A stretch of 41,097 nucleotides of DNA from Selenomonadaceae bacterium (GCA_022773425.1 JALFBM010000024.1:1-41097), one strand, 5' to 3'. Counted from the first letter of the stretch, positions 1 through 10,146 are shown. Notes: generated by a model not told the origin, from the letters alone. Made by a program: numbers and translations.

Positions 1-45
1 AGTTCATGCTATTTATTTTGCTACAAACATAGATTTCACAAGGCT

Positions 46-570
46 TTACGGGTGCTCAGCACCTGCGAAGTTTGAGTTTATAATATGAACGCGCGCCGCA
101 TCATAGCGGTCTTGCTGTGGATTCTTCTTTGCCGGATAACCAACAGGAACGACGGTAAATACGGCAAGATGCCCTGGGAGATCGATGGCCTTGGCCACCT
201 TTTCCATGCGCTCCTCAAATGGGGCAATGCCGAGCATGACACCGCCCAGGCCCAATGCCTCAATTTCCAGCAGAAGATTTTCCGTGGCCAGTGCCATATC
301 CACGTGAACCAGTTCCGGCACTTTTATGCCCGTTTTGCGATAACAAAGCACAAAGGCGGCTGGCGCATCTGCTGTCATGCCCGCATAGGGACTGGCTTCG
401 GAAATCTGCTGCAGCGCGCTTTTCTTCGTCACCACATAAAATTCCCAAGGCTGCTGGTTCATAGCCGATGGGGCAGCCATCGCTGCCCGCAAGATTTTCT
501 CGATTTTTTCGTCCTCAATAGAACGGCTTTCATAGCTTCGCACACTGGTACGGGTGAAAATAGCTTCCAT
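46..570 (-). CDS. Nitroreductase family protein
   Basis: This 174-residue protein has the FMN-dependent nitroreductase fold signature: an N-terminal RTSVRSY segment (residues 7-13) that contacts the flavin phosphate, followed by APSAMNQQPWEFYVV (about residues 33-47), typical of the family. The length is normal for single-domain members. Such enzymes reduce nitro compounds, quinones or flavins with NAD(P)H in the cytoplasm; the true substrate cannot be read from sequence. The ATG is preceded by a good AGGAGG-type site. It stands alone, divergent from the broken HipA-like gene, and a candidate promoter lies upstream. No terminator is visible in the 45 bases left downstream. A second, only distantly similar nitroreductase lies at 35993-36505. 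Confidence 0.9.
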   Translation of the reverse strand: MEAIFTRTSVRSYESRSIEDEKIEKILRAAMAAPSAMNQQPWEFYVVTKKSALQQISEASPYAGMTADAPAAFVLCYRKTGIKVPELVHVDMALATENLLLEIEALGLGGVMLGIAPFEERMEKVAKAIDLPGHLAVFTVVPVGYPAKKNPQQDRYDAARVHIINSNFAGAEHP

Positions 571-613
571 AATCGCTTCCTCCTGCTGTCTTATTTTTCT
601 TTGCTACCATTTC

Positions 614-642
614 ATTTTACCGTAAGCAAGATGCGATGGCAA
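614..642 (-). promoter_or_regulatory. Putative sigma-A promoter of nitroreductase
   Basis: On the minus strand there is TTGCCA (637-642), 17 bases, then TAAAAT (614-619), about 45 bases upstream of the nitroreductase start. Found by eye only. Confidence 0.5.
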
Positions 643-649
643 GAATTCG

Positions 650-678
650 TTGAACGCTTTTCTCATCCGTAGTAGAAT
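650..678 (+). promoter_or_regulatory. Putative sigma-A promoter of the HipA-like remnant
   Basis: TTGAAC (650-655), 17 bases, TAGAAT (673-678). It lies about 47 bases before the ATG at 725 and runs divergently to the nitroreductase promoter. Confidence 0.45.
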
Positions 679-724
679 GTAAGCATCAGTCAGTTTGCAC
701 CAATACGAAGTAGGAGATGACGAC

Positions 725-1173
725 ATGACAGTACTTGCACATTACACGCTGCAGCGGAAGGATATTCCTCTCGTTCATTTCTACCTCGAGGCCGAGCAGG
801 AAGTGACTGCCGGTATGGCGCAGACCGTTTACCAGGTTCACGTGACACAAGTGGAAGAAGAGAGTCGTCATCTCCTGCCCGTCACACTCCGTGAGCAACT
901 GACGGACACTTCCCTGGCTTCATCAACGCCTATGCGTTCTTCAAAGACAAAGGGATTGACGTAGACCGGGCAGATTTGTCCCGCCTGCGTGTGCAGGAGC
1001 AGATGGCAACAATCTACGGACCTGCCGCCTATCAGGATTTGATGGTCTTTGATGCCCTGATCTGCAACCGAGATCGCCACTTGGGGAACTTTGGCTACCT
1101 CGTAGACAATAATACGGGCGCGTACCTGTCGCCTGCTCCCATCCAAAATCACAGCAGGCTACCGAGTGATTGA
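725..1173 (+). pseudogene. HipA-like kinase remnant (frameshifted, internally deleted)
   Basis: An ATG at 725 with AGGAG eight bases upstream starts a frame encoding MTVLAHYTLQRKDIPLVHF, resembling the N-terminus of Firmicute HipA-domain proteins. That frame runs to 964, but from about 895 the meaningful reading moves to another frame, giving HFPGFINAYAFFKDKG and then FDALICNRDRHLGNFGYLVD. The latter is the kinase catalytic motif of HipA/CtkA-like proteins (catalytic Asp in NRDRH). After AYLSPAPI the frame is lost again, where intact members continue with a metal-binding FDxG stretch. The N-lobe with the nucleotide-binding loop is absent. The total of about 450 bases is well under the roughly 900 expected. 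I therefore read it as a decayed gene with at least one frameshift and a large internal deletion, not a working toxin. No antitoxin partner is visible. Confidence 0.75.
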
Positions 1174-1240
1174 TATTCCCACCGAGGTTATCGCCGCCTT
1201 AAAGAGTTGGCGGGGCCCCGGTTGCGGTTTTCTCCATATA

Positions 1241-1281
1241 CGAAAAAAGCACCCTCCCAAAATGGGAAGGTGCTTTTTTCG
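1241..1281. terminator. Bidirectional intrinsic terminator
   Basis: An A/T-flanked stem of about 18 bp with one mismatch (CGAAAAAAGCACC... pairing with ...GGTGCTTTTTTCG) and a short loop. It ends groEL transcription on the minus strand and would also stop transcripts leaving the HipA remnant. Confidence 0.85.
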
Positions 1282-1301
1282 TGGCCAAAACGTGGCCAAA
1301 A
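1280..1301. repeat. Tandem 11-bp direct repeat
   Basis: CGTGGCCAAAA occurs twice back to back between the terminator and the end of groEL. It is probably a small slippage duplication. No function is evident. Confidence 0.8.
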
Positions 1302-1351
1302 CCTATTTTATTTTCCGTAAAGCCTTGCTGTATAAGGGCTTTCGCCGCTTA

Positions 1352-2980
<1,629 letters not shown>

Positions 2981-3041
2981 TTACCTCCGAAATTTCTTTT
3001 TCAAGGAGCATTTTCCGTGCCCCATATCCTGCCGCTACGTA

Positions 3042-3323
3042 TTAGCAGACAGCGAGGATATCGCTCTCACGGACAACCAAGTAATCCTTGCCTTCGACTT
3101 TGACTTCCGTGCCGGAATACTTGGAGAAGATAACCGCGTCGCCGACTTTGACTTCCGGCTCCACGCGCGTGCCGTTATCGAGCACCTTGCCTTTGCCGAC
3201 CGCAACGACAACGCCCTTCTGCGGCTTCTCTTTTGCCGTGTCCGGCAGGACGATGCCGCTGGCCGTCTTTGCATCAGCTTCCGAAACTTCGATGACAACT
3301 CTTTCGCCCAATGGCTTAATCAT
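3042..3323 (-). CDS. groES: Co-chaperonin GroES
   Basis: This 93-residue protein starts [12 protein letters not shown] and contains the family pattern [15 protein letters not shown], the mobile loop region ([16 protein letters not shown]) and a C-terminal [13 protein letters not shown]. It is full length for GroES. It forms the heptameric lid of GroEL and is the first gene of the groES-groEL operon. The ATG is preceded by a GGAGGA-type site. Heat-shock control by HrcA is implied by the perfect CIRCE operator about 40 bases upstream. Confidence 0.98.
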   Translation of the reverse strand: MIKPLGERVVIEVSEADAKTASGIVLPDTAKEKPQKGVVVAVGKGKVLDNGTRVEPEVKVGDAVIFSKYSGTEVKVEGKDYLVVRESDILAVC

Positions 3324-3365
3324 AGGTATCTTCCTCCTATAAAATGATATGCAAGTTTCGCTTTG

Positions 3366-3392
3366 TTAGCACTCATCACATCTGAGTGCTAA
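3366..3392. promoter_or_regulatory. CIRCE operator (HrcA binding site)
   Basis: Perfect inverted repeat TTAGCACTC, nine bases, GAGTGCTAA. It is identical to the CIRCE consensus and sits between the promoter and groES, as expected for HrcA repression of groESL. hrcA itself is not in the window. Confidence 0.98.
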
Positions 3393-3407
3393 CTGATTAC
3401 AGTCTTT

Positions 3408-3436
3408 ATACTAATCGTTTTTAGTCAAAATGTCAA
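3408..3436 (-). promoter_or_regulatory. sigma-A promoter of groESL
   Basis: On the minus strand TTGACA (3431-3436), 17 bases, TAGTAT (3408-3413). The CIRCE element begins 15 bases downstream of the -10 box, around and after the likely start of transcription. Confidence 0.9.
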
Positions 3437-3477
3437 TAGGAGAAAGTCAAAAAATCAAAAATTATTTTCTTCTCGAT

Positions 3478-3512
3478 AGAAAAGCACGGGAAACCACTCG
3501 CGTTCCCCGTGC
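3478..3512 (-). terminator. Terminator of the kinase/ANTAR regulator pair
   Basis: Minus-strand stem GCACGGG / CCCGTGC (arms 3506-3512 and 3484-3490) followed by TTTTCT, just after the stop of the response regulator. Confidence 0.8.
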
Positions 3513-3528
3513 CAGAAAGGACGATCGA

Positions 3529-4116
3529 TTATACGGTTCCGCCGGCGGCGCGGACGATGGATTCCGCAACACGCTTGAGCGGGATGCGCTTGGCCATCGC
3601 ATATTTCTGCATGCGGCGATAGGCTTCCTGTTCGGACAGATGATGGGCGGCCATGATGATGCCCTTTGCGCGGTCAAGCGTCTTGCGCGTTGCGAGCGAA
3701 TCCTTGAGGTCCGCGAGCTCCTGCTCCATGCCCTGCATATCCTGCCAGCGCGACATCGCGATCTGCATGGCCGGGAAGAGGTTCTCCTCCTGCACGGGCT
3801 TCACGAGGTAACCGGTGACGCCGGCTTCCTTTGCGCGCTCGACGATTTCCGGCTGACTGAACGCGGAGAGCAAGAGGACCGGCGCGAGGTGTTCCTGCGA
3901 GATTTTCCGCGCCGCCGTGATGCCATCCATCTGCGGCATTTTGATATCCATGATGACGAGGTCCGGATGGTATTTCCGCGTGAGTTCCACGGCATGCCGT
4001 CCGTCGATGGCCTCGCCGACGACCTCATGGCCCGCGTCCTCGAGCATTTCTTTGACGTCCATGCGGATGATCGATTCATTATCCGCCACAACGATTTTCA
4101 AAGCTTTTTTCAGCAT
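3529..4116 (-). CDS. Response regulator with ANTAR RNA-binding domain (PdtaR/EutV type)
   Basis: The 195-residue protein has an N-terminal receiver domain (acidic pocket around Asp-12, phospho-acceptor Asp-57 in VIMDIKMPQMDG, Lys-106 in YLVKPV). A short coiled linker leads to a C-terminal ANTAR domain (about residues 130-190, LATRKTLDRAKGIIM... and EAYRRMQKYAM). ANTAR regulators bind paired or single small RNA hairpins in mRNA leaders and prevent formation of intrinsic terminators. It follows the sensor kinase gene by 23 bases and shares its terminator, so the two form a two-component system. Candidate targets in this window are the codA and codB leaders (see findings); that link is inference. 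Among known relatives the pair is closest in layout to PdtaS-PdtaR and EutW-EutV. Confidence 0.92.
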   Translation of the reverse strand: MLKKALKIVVADNESIIRMDVKEMLEDAGHEVVGEAIDGRHAVELTRKYHPDLVIMDIKMPQMDGITAARKISQEHLAPVLLLSAFSQPEIVERAKEAGVTGYLVKPVQEENLFPAMQIAMSRWQDMQGMEQELADLKDSLATRKTLDRAKGIIMAAHHLSEQEAYRRMQKYAMAKRIPLKRVAESIVRAAGGTV

Positions 4117-4139
4117 AGCATATCTGTCCTTCCTGAAGA

Positions 4140-5606
4140 TTATAGGGGATCCGATTCCGCCTGGTAGCCCGGTTTTTCTTCCCCGTCCGGTTTCGCAATG
4201 GTCAGCAGCGCATGCGTGCCATATCCCGCACCGCGTGAATCATTCTGCAGGGCAAACGTACCGCCGAGGTCGCCTTCGACGAGCGTCTTCACAATCTGCA
4301 GCCCCAGGCTCCGATGCGGCCTCTGCGCAAAATCCGCGGGCAGACCGACCCCGTCGTCATAGAGATCCAGACACCAGCGCTGCGGCTCCTCCTCAACCCG
4401 CAGCCCGATGGTCCCGGATTTTCGCCCGGCAAAGGCGTGCTTCATCGTATTCAGCAGAAGCTCGTTCAGCACGAGGGCGACGGAACTGGCATAACGCGAC
4501 GGCAGGACGAGCCGTGGCCCGCGGTACTCGGTATGCACGACGAAATCCTTGTCCGAGAGGTCAAGCGCCACGAGCTCGACGATCTGGTGCAGGACCTCCT
4601 GGACGTCGATGTCCTCCGTCCCCTGCTGCGAAAGGAATTCGTGCACGACGGAAATCGACTGAATACGGTGAATGCTGACCTTCAGCGCATCCTTAACCTC
4701 CTGGGATTTCGAGCGACGGGCCTGCAGGCGCAGCAGACTTGCCATCATTTGCAAATTGTTCTTGACCCGGTGGTGAATCTCCTGGATAATCGCGGACTGG
4801 ATGCGGATTTCCTTATCGCGCGCGCGGATTTCGGTCACATCGGAGAGCAGGACGATGCGCCGTTTCTGCACGCCGCCCTCCTGCAGGTCGAGCATGCGCT
4901 GGATCAAAATCATGCCGGCGCCCTCGATTTCCTTCTGCCAGGGGCAGTCATGCTCGACGGTCTCGCGTGTGATATGGCGCGTCAGCAGGCGGTCGAACAG
5001 AAGGCAACCCTTGAGATTGCCGACGCCGAGGACGCGGCAGATCCGCTGCGCCGCCTCATTCGCGAAAATGATGCGGCTCCGCCCGTCGGTCACGATGATG
5101 CCGTCCGACGGTGCGATCGGATGCCAGGCCTCCAACCTCACACCGCGCCGCGCGTACTCGAGCACGTCGATGGCCGTCTCGAGCAGGCAGCGATAGCCGT
5201 GGATGGACAGGCGCTCCGTATCGACGTCGAAGGTCACCACGGCGAGTACAGACTGCCCGTCGTGGATGCCGAACGCGTACATATCGATCATCGCGCCGTA
5301 CGTCCACTCGCGTTTGCCCGTCTGTCGGGTACCGGTGCGGAACACCGCCGAAACCAACGGTTCCTCCTGCGCGGCGATATGCGCGCCGAGCGCGCTCTTT
5401 TTCTTCGGCATGTAGACCGTATGCGGCATGACCTCTGCGGCGATGACGAAATCCCGGCCGCTCCGCAGGTACAGCGACAGTTTCCCATGCACGAGATCCG
5501 CGACAAACGGAAATACCGCACTGATCCGCACGAGCAGGCTGACCTGCATTTCGGAAAGGGAGGTCTCCCTCCGGCAGATTGCCGCCAGCTGCTTCCCCAG
5601 ATTCAT
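4140..5606 (-). CDS. Sensor histidine kinase, HisKA_2 class (PdtaS/EutW type)
   Basis: A 488-residue protein with no membrane segment that I can see. The N-terminal half (about 1-150) resembles the GAF-like domain of PdtaS kinases. A PAS-like region follows (about 160-260, DGIIVTDGRSRIIFANEAAQRI). Then comes the HisKA_2 dimerisation box EIHHRVKNNLQMMASLLRLQ with the phospho-acceptor His at 278 or 279. The C-terminal ATPase domain has the N box (VLNELLLNTMKHAF), DDGVGLP and SLGLQIVKTL. HisKA_2 kinases commonly pair with ANTAR regulators, and one is encoded 23 bases downstream. It would be a cytoplasmic sensor of an unknown signal that phosphorylates that regulator. The ATG has a GGAGG site nine bases upstream. 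Confidence 0.93.
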   Translation of the reverse strand: MNLGKQLAAICRRETSLSEMQVSLLVRISAVFPFVADLVHGKLSLYLRSGRDFVIAAEVMPHTVYMPKKKSALGAHIAAQEEPLVSAVFRTGTRQTGKREWTYGAMIDMYAFGIHDGQSVLAVVTFDVDTERLSIHGYRCLLETAIDVLEYARRGVRLEAWHPIAPSDGIIVTDGRSRIIFANEAAQRICRVLGVGNLKGCLLFDRLLTRHITRETVEHDCPWQKEIEGAGMILIQRMLDLQEGGVQKRRIVLLSDVTEIRARDKEIRIQSAIIQEIHHRVKNNLQMMASLLRLQARRSKSQEVKDALKVSIHRIQSISVVHEFLSQQGTEDIDVQEVLHQIVELVALDLSDKDFVVHTEYRGPRLVLPSRYASSVALVLNELLLNTMKHAFAGRKSGTIGLRVEEEPQRWCLDLYDDGVGLPADFAQRPHRSLGLQIVKTLVEGDLGGTFALQNDSRGAGYGTHALLTIAKPDGEEKPGYQAESDPL

Positions 5607-5638
5607 TTTCCTCCGCCTCCTGTTTTCTTTTATTTCCC

Positions 5639-5644
5639 ATTATA
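5639..5644 (-). promoter_or_regulatory. Putative -10 box for the kinase/ANTAR operon
   Basis: TATAAT on the minus strand, 32 bases upstream of the kinase start. The -35 region at the expected distance is poor (overlapping the tsaD terminator stem), so this is tentative. Confidence 0.35.
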
Positions 5645-5683
5645 ACAAAAAATACATAGAAAGAAATCCTTCTTTCTATGTAT
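5645..5683 (-). terminator. Terminator of the tsaD operon
   Basis: Perfect 14-bp A/T-rich stem (5652-5665 with 5670-5683) with a 4-base loop, followed on the minus strand by TTTTTTGTT. It ends the six-gene operon that closes with tsaD. Confidence 0.9.
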
Positions 5684-5700
5684 ACATGTAACGTTTTGAT

Positions 5701-6723
5701 TCAATGCTCGGTCTCCTCGAGACCGAGTCCCGGAACCGCGTTGAGGTAGAGATCGCTCGTATGGCCTGCCTCCGCCTGATAATAGCCGCGGCACGCAATC
5801 ATGGCGGCGTTATCCGTGCAGAGCAGTTTCGACGGATAGGAGAAAGCGATGCCGCGCCGCGCCGCCTCCGCGCGCAGGCGCGCCTCGAGGCCGCTGTTTG
5901 CGGCGACGCCGCCCGCGAGAACGAGTGTATCGCGGCCGGCTTCCTCGACAGCCTCGAACGCCTTCTGCGTCAGCACGTCGACGACGGCGCGCTGGAACGA
6001 CGCGGCGATATCCGCCGTCCGCAGCGCGCGGCCCTTCATCTTCTCGCTGTTGATGTAGTTCAGCACGGCGGACTTCAGCCCGCTGAAGCTGAACTCATAA
6101 TTGCCCTTCTCCATGAGCGCCTCGGGGAAATCGATGTTCGGCTCGCCCTCTTTCGCGAGCGCGTCGATGCGCGGACCGCCCGGATACGGCAGCCCCATGA
6201 CGCGCGCGATCTTGTCGAACGCCTCGCCCGCCGCGTCGTCGCGCGTCTGCCCCATCAAATGAAACCGCTGGTAACCGCGCACATCGACGAGCGCGGTGTG
6301 CCCGCCGGAGACGACGAGCGCCATGAACGGCGGCTCAAGCGCGGGGTCGGACAGGAAATTCGCGAAAATATGGCCCTCCAGGTGATTGACCCCGATGAGC
6401 GGCACACCGAGCGAGAACGCGAGCGCCTTCGCTGCCGAGACACCGACGAGCAGCGCGCCGACGAGGCCGGGCCCATAGGTCACAGCGACCTGCTGGATAT
6501 CGCCCAGCTTAACGTCCGCCTGCCGCAGTGCTTCGTCGATGACCGGCAGGATATTCACGATATGCTTGCGCGAAGCAATTTCCGGCACAACACCGCCGAA
6601 CTTCTGATGCACCGGGATCTGCGTCGAAATCACATTCGACAGGATCTCGCGGCCGCCGCGCAAAACCGCCGCCGAGGTCTCGTCGCAGCTCGACTCGATG
6701 CCAAGGGTTAATTTCTCGCTCAA
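5701..6723 (-). CDS. tsaD: tRNA threonylcarbamoyladenosine transferase TsaD
   Basis: The 340-residue protein has the Kae1/TsaD hallmarks: GIESSCDETSAAV near the N-terminus, the metal-binding NHLEGHIFANF motif (His-114 and His-118) and a C-terminal LCTDNAAMIA. It carries out the last step of t6A formation at A37 of ANN-reading tRNAs, together with TsaB and TsaE, which are not in the window. Its ATG overlaps the nagA stop by four bases (ATGA), so translation is probably coupled. It is the last gene of the operon and is followed by a strong terminator. Confidence 0.97.
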   Translation of the reverse strand: MSEKLTLGIESSCDETSAAVLRGGREILSNVISTQIPVHQKFGGVVPEIASRKHIVNILPVIDEALRQADVKLGDIQQVAVTYGPGLVGALLVGVSAAKALAFSLGVPLIGVNHLEGHIFANFLSDPALEPPFMALVVSGGHTALVDVRGYQRFHLMGQTRDDAAGEAFDKIARVMGLPYPGGPRIDALAKEGEPNIDFPEALMEKGNYEFSFSGLKSAVLNYINSEKMKGRALRTADIAASFQRAVVDVLTQKAFEAVEEAGRDTLVLAGGVAANSGLEARLRAEAARRGIAFSYPSKLLCTDNAAMIACRGYYQAEAGHTSDLYLNAVPGLGLEETEH

Positions 6724-7937
6724 CGTTCCTCTCCTCTTTTCCGATGAAAGACATGCGTGCCGCCGACGATGGTATCGGCGATATGGAAATCTGCGTCAAA
6801 GACGGTGAGATCCGCGCGCTTGCCGACGGCGATAGAACCGCGTTCCGCGTAAAGGCCGAGGTCGCAGGCCGGATTCTTCGAAGCCATCTGCACAATCTCC
6901 TCGACCGGCGCCTGTGTGTTTTCGCGGAAGCGGCGCAGGCAGGTATCCATCGTCGCGACGCTCCCGGCGATCGTGCCGTCCTGCAGCAGCGCCCGCTCAC
7001 CTTTGACGTAAACCTTCTGCCCCCCGAGCTCCGACGGGCCGTCGCCGAGGCCACAGGCGCGCAACGAATCGGTGATCAATATGACCCGCTCCCTGCCCTT
7101 CATACGGTACGCAAGGCGCTGCGCCATCGGATGCGAATGTACGTTGTCCGCGATGAGCTCTGTATAGGCATCCGTATCGAACGCGGCGCCGACCGTCCCC
7201 GGCATGCGGTGCGAAAATCCCATCATCGCGTTGTAGAGATGCGTAAAGCGCCGGATGCCGAGATGCTGCACGGCCTGCATGGCCGCTTGGTAATCCGCCG
7301 CCGTATGGCCGATGGAGAGCCGGATGCCGGCCTCGCGGCATGCCTGTGGAAACGTCTCCCGTACCTTTGGCGGAAGTTCCTCCGGCGCGATGGTCAGTAC
7401 GCGCAGGATATCGGCAAACGGTGCGATGCGCTCGAAATCGGCCTGCAGGATATTCCGGCGGTCCTGCGACCCCTTTTTGACCGGGCTGATGAACGGCCCC
7501 TCCATATGCGCGCCGATCACCTGGGCGCCACAGGGCTCCTCATCACCCTGCTTTTCCATGAACGCGCGGATATTTTCGAGGGCCGCCTCGATCTCGCCCC
7601 AGGGACAGGTCATCGTTGTCGGGAGAAACGACGTGACGCCCGTGCCCGCAAGGAAACGACTCATGCGACCGATTGCCGTTTCCGTTGCGTCCATCGTATC
7701 TGCGCCGTCGCAGCCGTGGATATGCGCGAGGATGAAGCCCGGTGCGATATAGCGCCCGCCCGCATCGAGGACTTCCTCATAGCGCAGGCCGGACAGAGCC
7801 GCCTCGCAGAACGTGTCCTCCTCGCAGATATCGCGGATGCCGTTCTCATCGTAGACGATGACGCGACCTGGCACACAGATAAAAGCCGAATCCGACGGAT
7901 CCGGCAGGATGGCTGTACCGTGAACGATTGCTTTCAT
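6720..7937 (-). CDS. nagA: N-acetylglucosamine-6-phosphate deacetylase
   Basis: The amidohydrolase-fold protein is 405 residues from the ATG at 7937, which has AAGGAG at a proper distance; a longer frame upstream lacks a good site. Visible signatures are the metal-binding HIH near residues 72-74 (FILAHIHGCDG), GAHMEGPF, the SIGHTAADY segment and a C-terminal NPACDLGL...GSIAVGKRADLTVFD. It converts GlcNAc-6-P to glucosamine-6-P plus acetate, in amino-sugar catabolism and wall recycling. nagB is not present nearby. Here it sits in a housekeeping operon between recO (31 bases upstream) and tsaD (4-base overlap). Confidence 0.94.
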   Translation of the reverse strand: MKAIVHGTAILPDPSDSAFICVPGRVIVYDENGIRDICEEDTFCEAALSGLRYEEVLDAGGRYIAPGFILAHIHGCDGADTMDATETAIGRMSRFLAGTGVTSFLPTTMTCPWGEIEAALENIRAFMEKQGDEEPCGAQVIGAHMEGPFISPVKKGSQDRRNILQADFERIAPFADILRVLTIAPEELPPKVRETFPQACREAGIRLSIGHTAADYQAAMQAVQHLGIRRFTHLYNAMMGFSHRMPGTVGAAFDTDAYTELIADNVHSHPMAQRLAYRMKGRERVILITDSLRACGLGDGPSELGGQKVYVKGERALLQDGTIAGSVATMDTCLRRFRENTQAPVEEIVQMASKNPACDLGLYAERGSIAVGKRADLTVFDADFHIADTIVGGTHVFHRKRGEER

Positions 7938-7968
7938 CAAAAAAGCTCCTTTTTTGTAGGTAAAACCT

Positions 7969-8700
7969 TTAAGCCAGCTGTTCAATAAAGGCGAGGGATT
8001 TCATCGGGTGGCCGAGCGTCTCCTGCAGGTAGGTCAGAACGAGTCGTTCCGCCTGCATCAGGTATTTTGAAGAGAGGCGGACGCCGCCTGCCTGTTTCCA
8101 GTCGAGATTTCGCAGCCCCGTCATGAGTGCGCGCAGCTTCTCAGGATACGGCACGGCGTCCGCTGTCTGAAACCCCGGCGCGAGCGCCCCGCCCTCGTGC
8201 AGCGAAAAAAACGCGTCGCCTGTAATCGGCTTCCCCGAATGTACACAACGATCCAGCGACAGCTGCAATCCCGTGTACTCGAGGAGCTGCAGCACCGCCG
8301 CGAGCGCCGTCACGCGCGGATTCCGCGTCTCAAAGGCCTCGAAAATCTGCAAGACCTTGGGGAACATCCCCTCCTCCGGCTGGCCCTCCGGCATGAAGTC
8401 GCGCAGAAACTCCGCGACAAAGGTGCCGTAGGCCATCGTCTCGAGATCCTCGATGATCTTTCGCCCGTGCCGTCGCACCACCGCCGAGCGCACGGTATCG
8501 AGACGGTTTCCCTCGGCGAGCTGCAGATCCAGGCAGGCGAACATCTGCATCGCGCCCGCGAGCGGTGAGCGCGGCCGACGGCAGCCGAAAGCTGCGGCCC
8601 GCACGATGCCCCGCTCCTTCGTAAAGAGCGTCACAATTTTATCCGCATCTCCAAAGTTCCTGACGCCGGCCACGACCGCCTCTGCCGTGTAAAGTGCCAT
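7969..8700 (-). CDS. recO: DNA repair protein RecO
   Basis: This 243-residue protein begins with the RecO OB-fold region (YTAEAVVAGVRNFGDADKIVTLFTKE, then GIVRAAAFG CRRPRSPLAG) and ends in the helical C-terminal domain. It loads RecA onto SSB-coated DNA with RecR. The Cys residues of the RecO zinc finger are absent here, as in some family members. The start codon lies six bases after the era stop, and the last era codons (CAG GAG AAG) provide its Shine-Dalgarno, so expression is tied to era. Confidence 0.93.
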   Translation of the reverse strand: MALYTAEAVVAGVRNFGDADKIVTLFTKERGIVRAAAFGCRRPRSPLAGAMQMFACLDLQLAEGNRLDTVRSAVVRRHGRKIIEDLETMAYGTFVAEFLRDFMPEGQPEEGMFPKVLQIFEAFETRNPRVTALAAVLQLLEYTGLQLSLDRCVHSGKPITGDAFFSLHEGGALAPGFQTADAVPYPEKLRALMTGLRNLDWKQAGGVRLSSKYLMQAERLVLTYLQETLGHPMKSLAFIEQLA

Positions 8701-8706
8701 CGCGCG

Positions 8707-10146
8707 TCACTTCTCCTGTCCGAACCCAAAGTTCCGCAACACGCCGTCGCGGTCGCGCCAGTCTTTCTTGACCTTGACCCAAAGCTCGAGGTAGACGCGG
8801 CAACCGAGCAGCGTCTCGATATCCTTGCGCGCAAGCGCGCCGATCTGCTTGAGCATCGCGCCCTTCGCGCCGATGAGGATCCCCTTCTGCGACTCCCGCT
8901 CGACGTAGATGGTCGCGCGCACGTACGCATCCCCGTTCTCGCGCGTCTTCATTTCCTCGGTCTCGACGGCGACGGCATGCGGCACCTCGTCGCGCGTCAG
9001 CTCGAGGATCTTCTCGCGGATCAACTCGGCCGCGATCAAGCGCTCCGGCTGATCCGTCACCATGTCGTCCGGATAGTACTGCGGCCCCTCCGGCAGGTAT
9101 TTGCCGATTTCCTCGAGCAGCGCGTCGAGGTTCTCGTTCTCCTTTGCCGAAATCGGCACGACGCCGGCAAACGGATACTTCTCCGTATAATGCGAGATGA
9201 TCGGCAGGGCGCGCTCCTTTTCGATGAGGTCAAGCTTGTTGACGACGAGCAGGACGGGCTTGCTCGTCGCCTGCAGCCGCTCGAGGATATAGTACTCCCC
9301 CGGGCCCATTTTTTCCGTCGCATCGACGACGAACAGAATGACGTCGACCTCCTTCAGCGTGCCCTCCGCGGCCTTGACCATGTACTCGCCGAGCTTGTGG
9401 CGTGGCTTGTGGATGCCCGGCGTGTCGAGGAATACGACCTGCATGTCCGGCTTTGTCAGGATGCAGAGGATGCGGTTGCGCGTCGTCTGCGGCTTGTCGC
9501 TCATGATCGCGATTTTCTGCCCGATCAGCGTGTTAATCAGCGTCGATTTGCCGACATTTGGCCGCCCGATGACGGCGACAAAGCCGGATTTATGTCCGTG
9601 AAAATCCATCTTTCCCTCTCCTTGTTCCGCAGTTTCCACGGGCCTCTCCCCCGCGTGGTCGGTCAGCGTCATATCGTCCCGGTCATCGCGCGAGATGCCG
9701 AGCTTCTCCATGACGAAGCGCTGCTCCTCCTCCATCTCGATGCGGTCCTGCTCCTCGATATGGTCATAGCCGAGCAGATGCAGCATGCCGTGCACCGTCA
9801 AGAACGTGATTTCACGGCGTACGCTGTGCCCGTACTCGGCCGCCTGCGCCTGCGCGCGCTCGACCGACAGGATGATGTCGCCGAGCTCGTCGATTGCGGG
9901 GCCGCCCTCTACCGGCGGCTCGTCGCTCTCATGCAGCGCAAACGAAAGCACATCGGTCGGGCGGTCGATGCCGCGGTACTGCCGGTTCATCGCGTGGATA
10001 TGTTCGTCATCGGTCAGCGTCACGCTGACCTCGCCGTTCTCGACGCCGTAGAGCCTGCCGACCATTTCGGCCGCCCTGCGGATATTTTCCGCCACTTCCG
10101 CCGGAAAGCGCAAATCTTCCGGCATGGTCCGGATACTGACGTTCAT
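8707..10146 (-). CDS. ybeY-era: YbeY endoribonuclease fused in frame to GTPase Era
   Basis: A single uninterrupted frame of 479 residues holds two proteins normally encoded separately. Residues 1 to about 152 are YbeY, with RPTDVLSFA and the zinc-binding [11 protein letters not shown] (119-129). After a linker of about 27 residues without recognisable fold, residues 180-479 are Era: GRPNVGKS (194-201), [21 protein letters not shown], and the C-terminal KH domain with [15 protein letters not shown]. Both act in 16S rRNA maturation and 30S assembly, so fusion would make sense. However, Met-180 (ATG at 9607-9609) has AAGGAG eight bases before it, ideal for internal initiation, so a free Era is likely made as well or instead. 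The gene overlaps phoH by four bases, and the era C-terminus supplies the recO ribosome binding site. Confidence 0.93.
   Translation of the reverse strand: MNVSIRTMPEDLRFPAEVAENIRRAAEMVGRLYGVENGEVSVTLTDDEHIHAMNRQYRGIDRPTDVLSFALHESDEPPVEGGPAIDELGDIILSVERAQAQAAEYGHSVRREITFLTVHGMLHLLGYDHIEEQDRIEMEEEQRFVMEKLGISRDDRDDMTLTDHAGERPVETAEQGEGKMDFHGHKSGFVAVIGRPNVGKSTLINTLIGQKIAIMSDKPQTTRNRILCILTKPDMQVVFLDTPGIHKPRHKLGEYMVKAAEGTLKEVDVILFVVDATEKMGPGEYYILERLQATSKPVLLVVNKLDLIEKERALPIISHYTEKYPFAGVVPISAKENENLDALLEEIGKYLPEGPQYYPDDMVTDQPERLIAAELIREKILELTRDEVPHAVAVETEEMKTRENGDAYVRATIYVERESQKGILIGAKGAMLKQIGALARKDIETLLGCRVYLELWVKVKKDWRDRDGVLRNFGFGQEK
9607..9623 (-). promoter_or_regulatory. Internal ribosome binding site and ATG for free Era
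   Basis: AAGGAG, eight bases, ATG inside the ybeY-era frame. The strength and spacing match an ordinary gene start. Confidence 0.7.
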
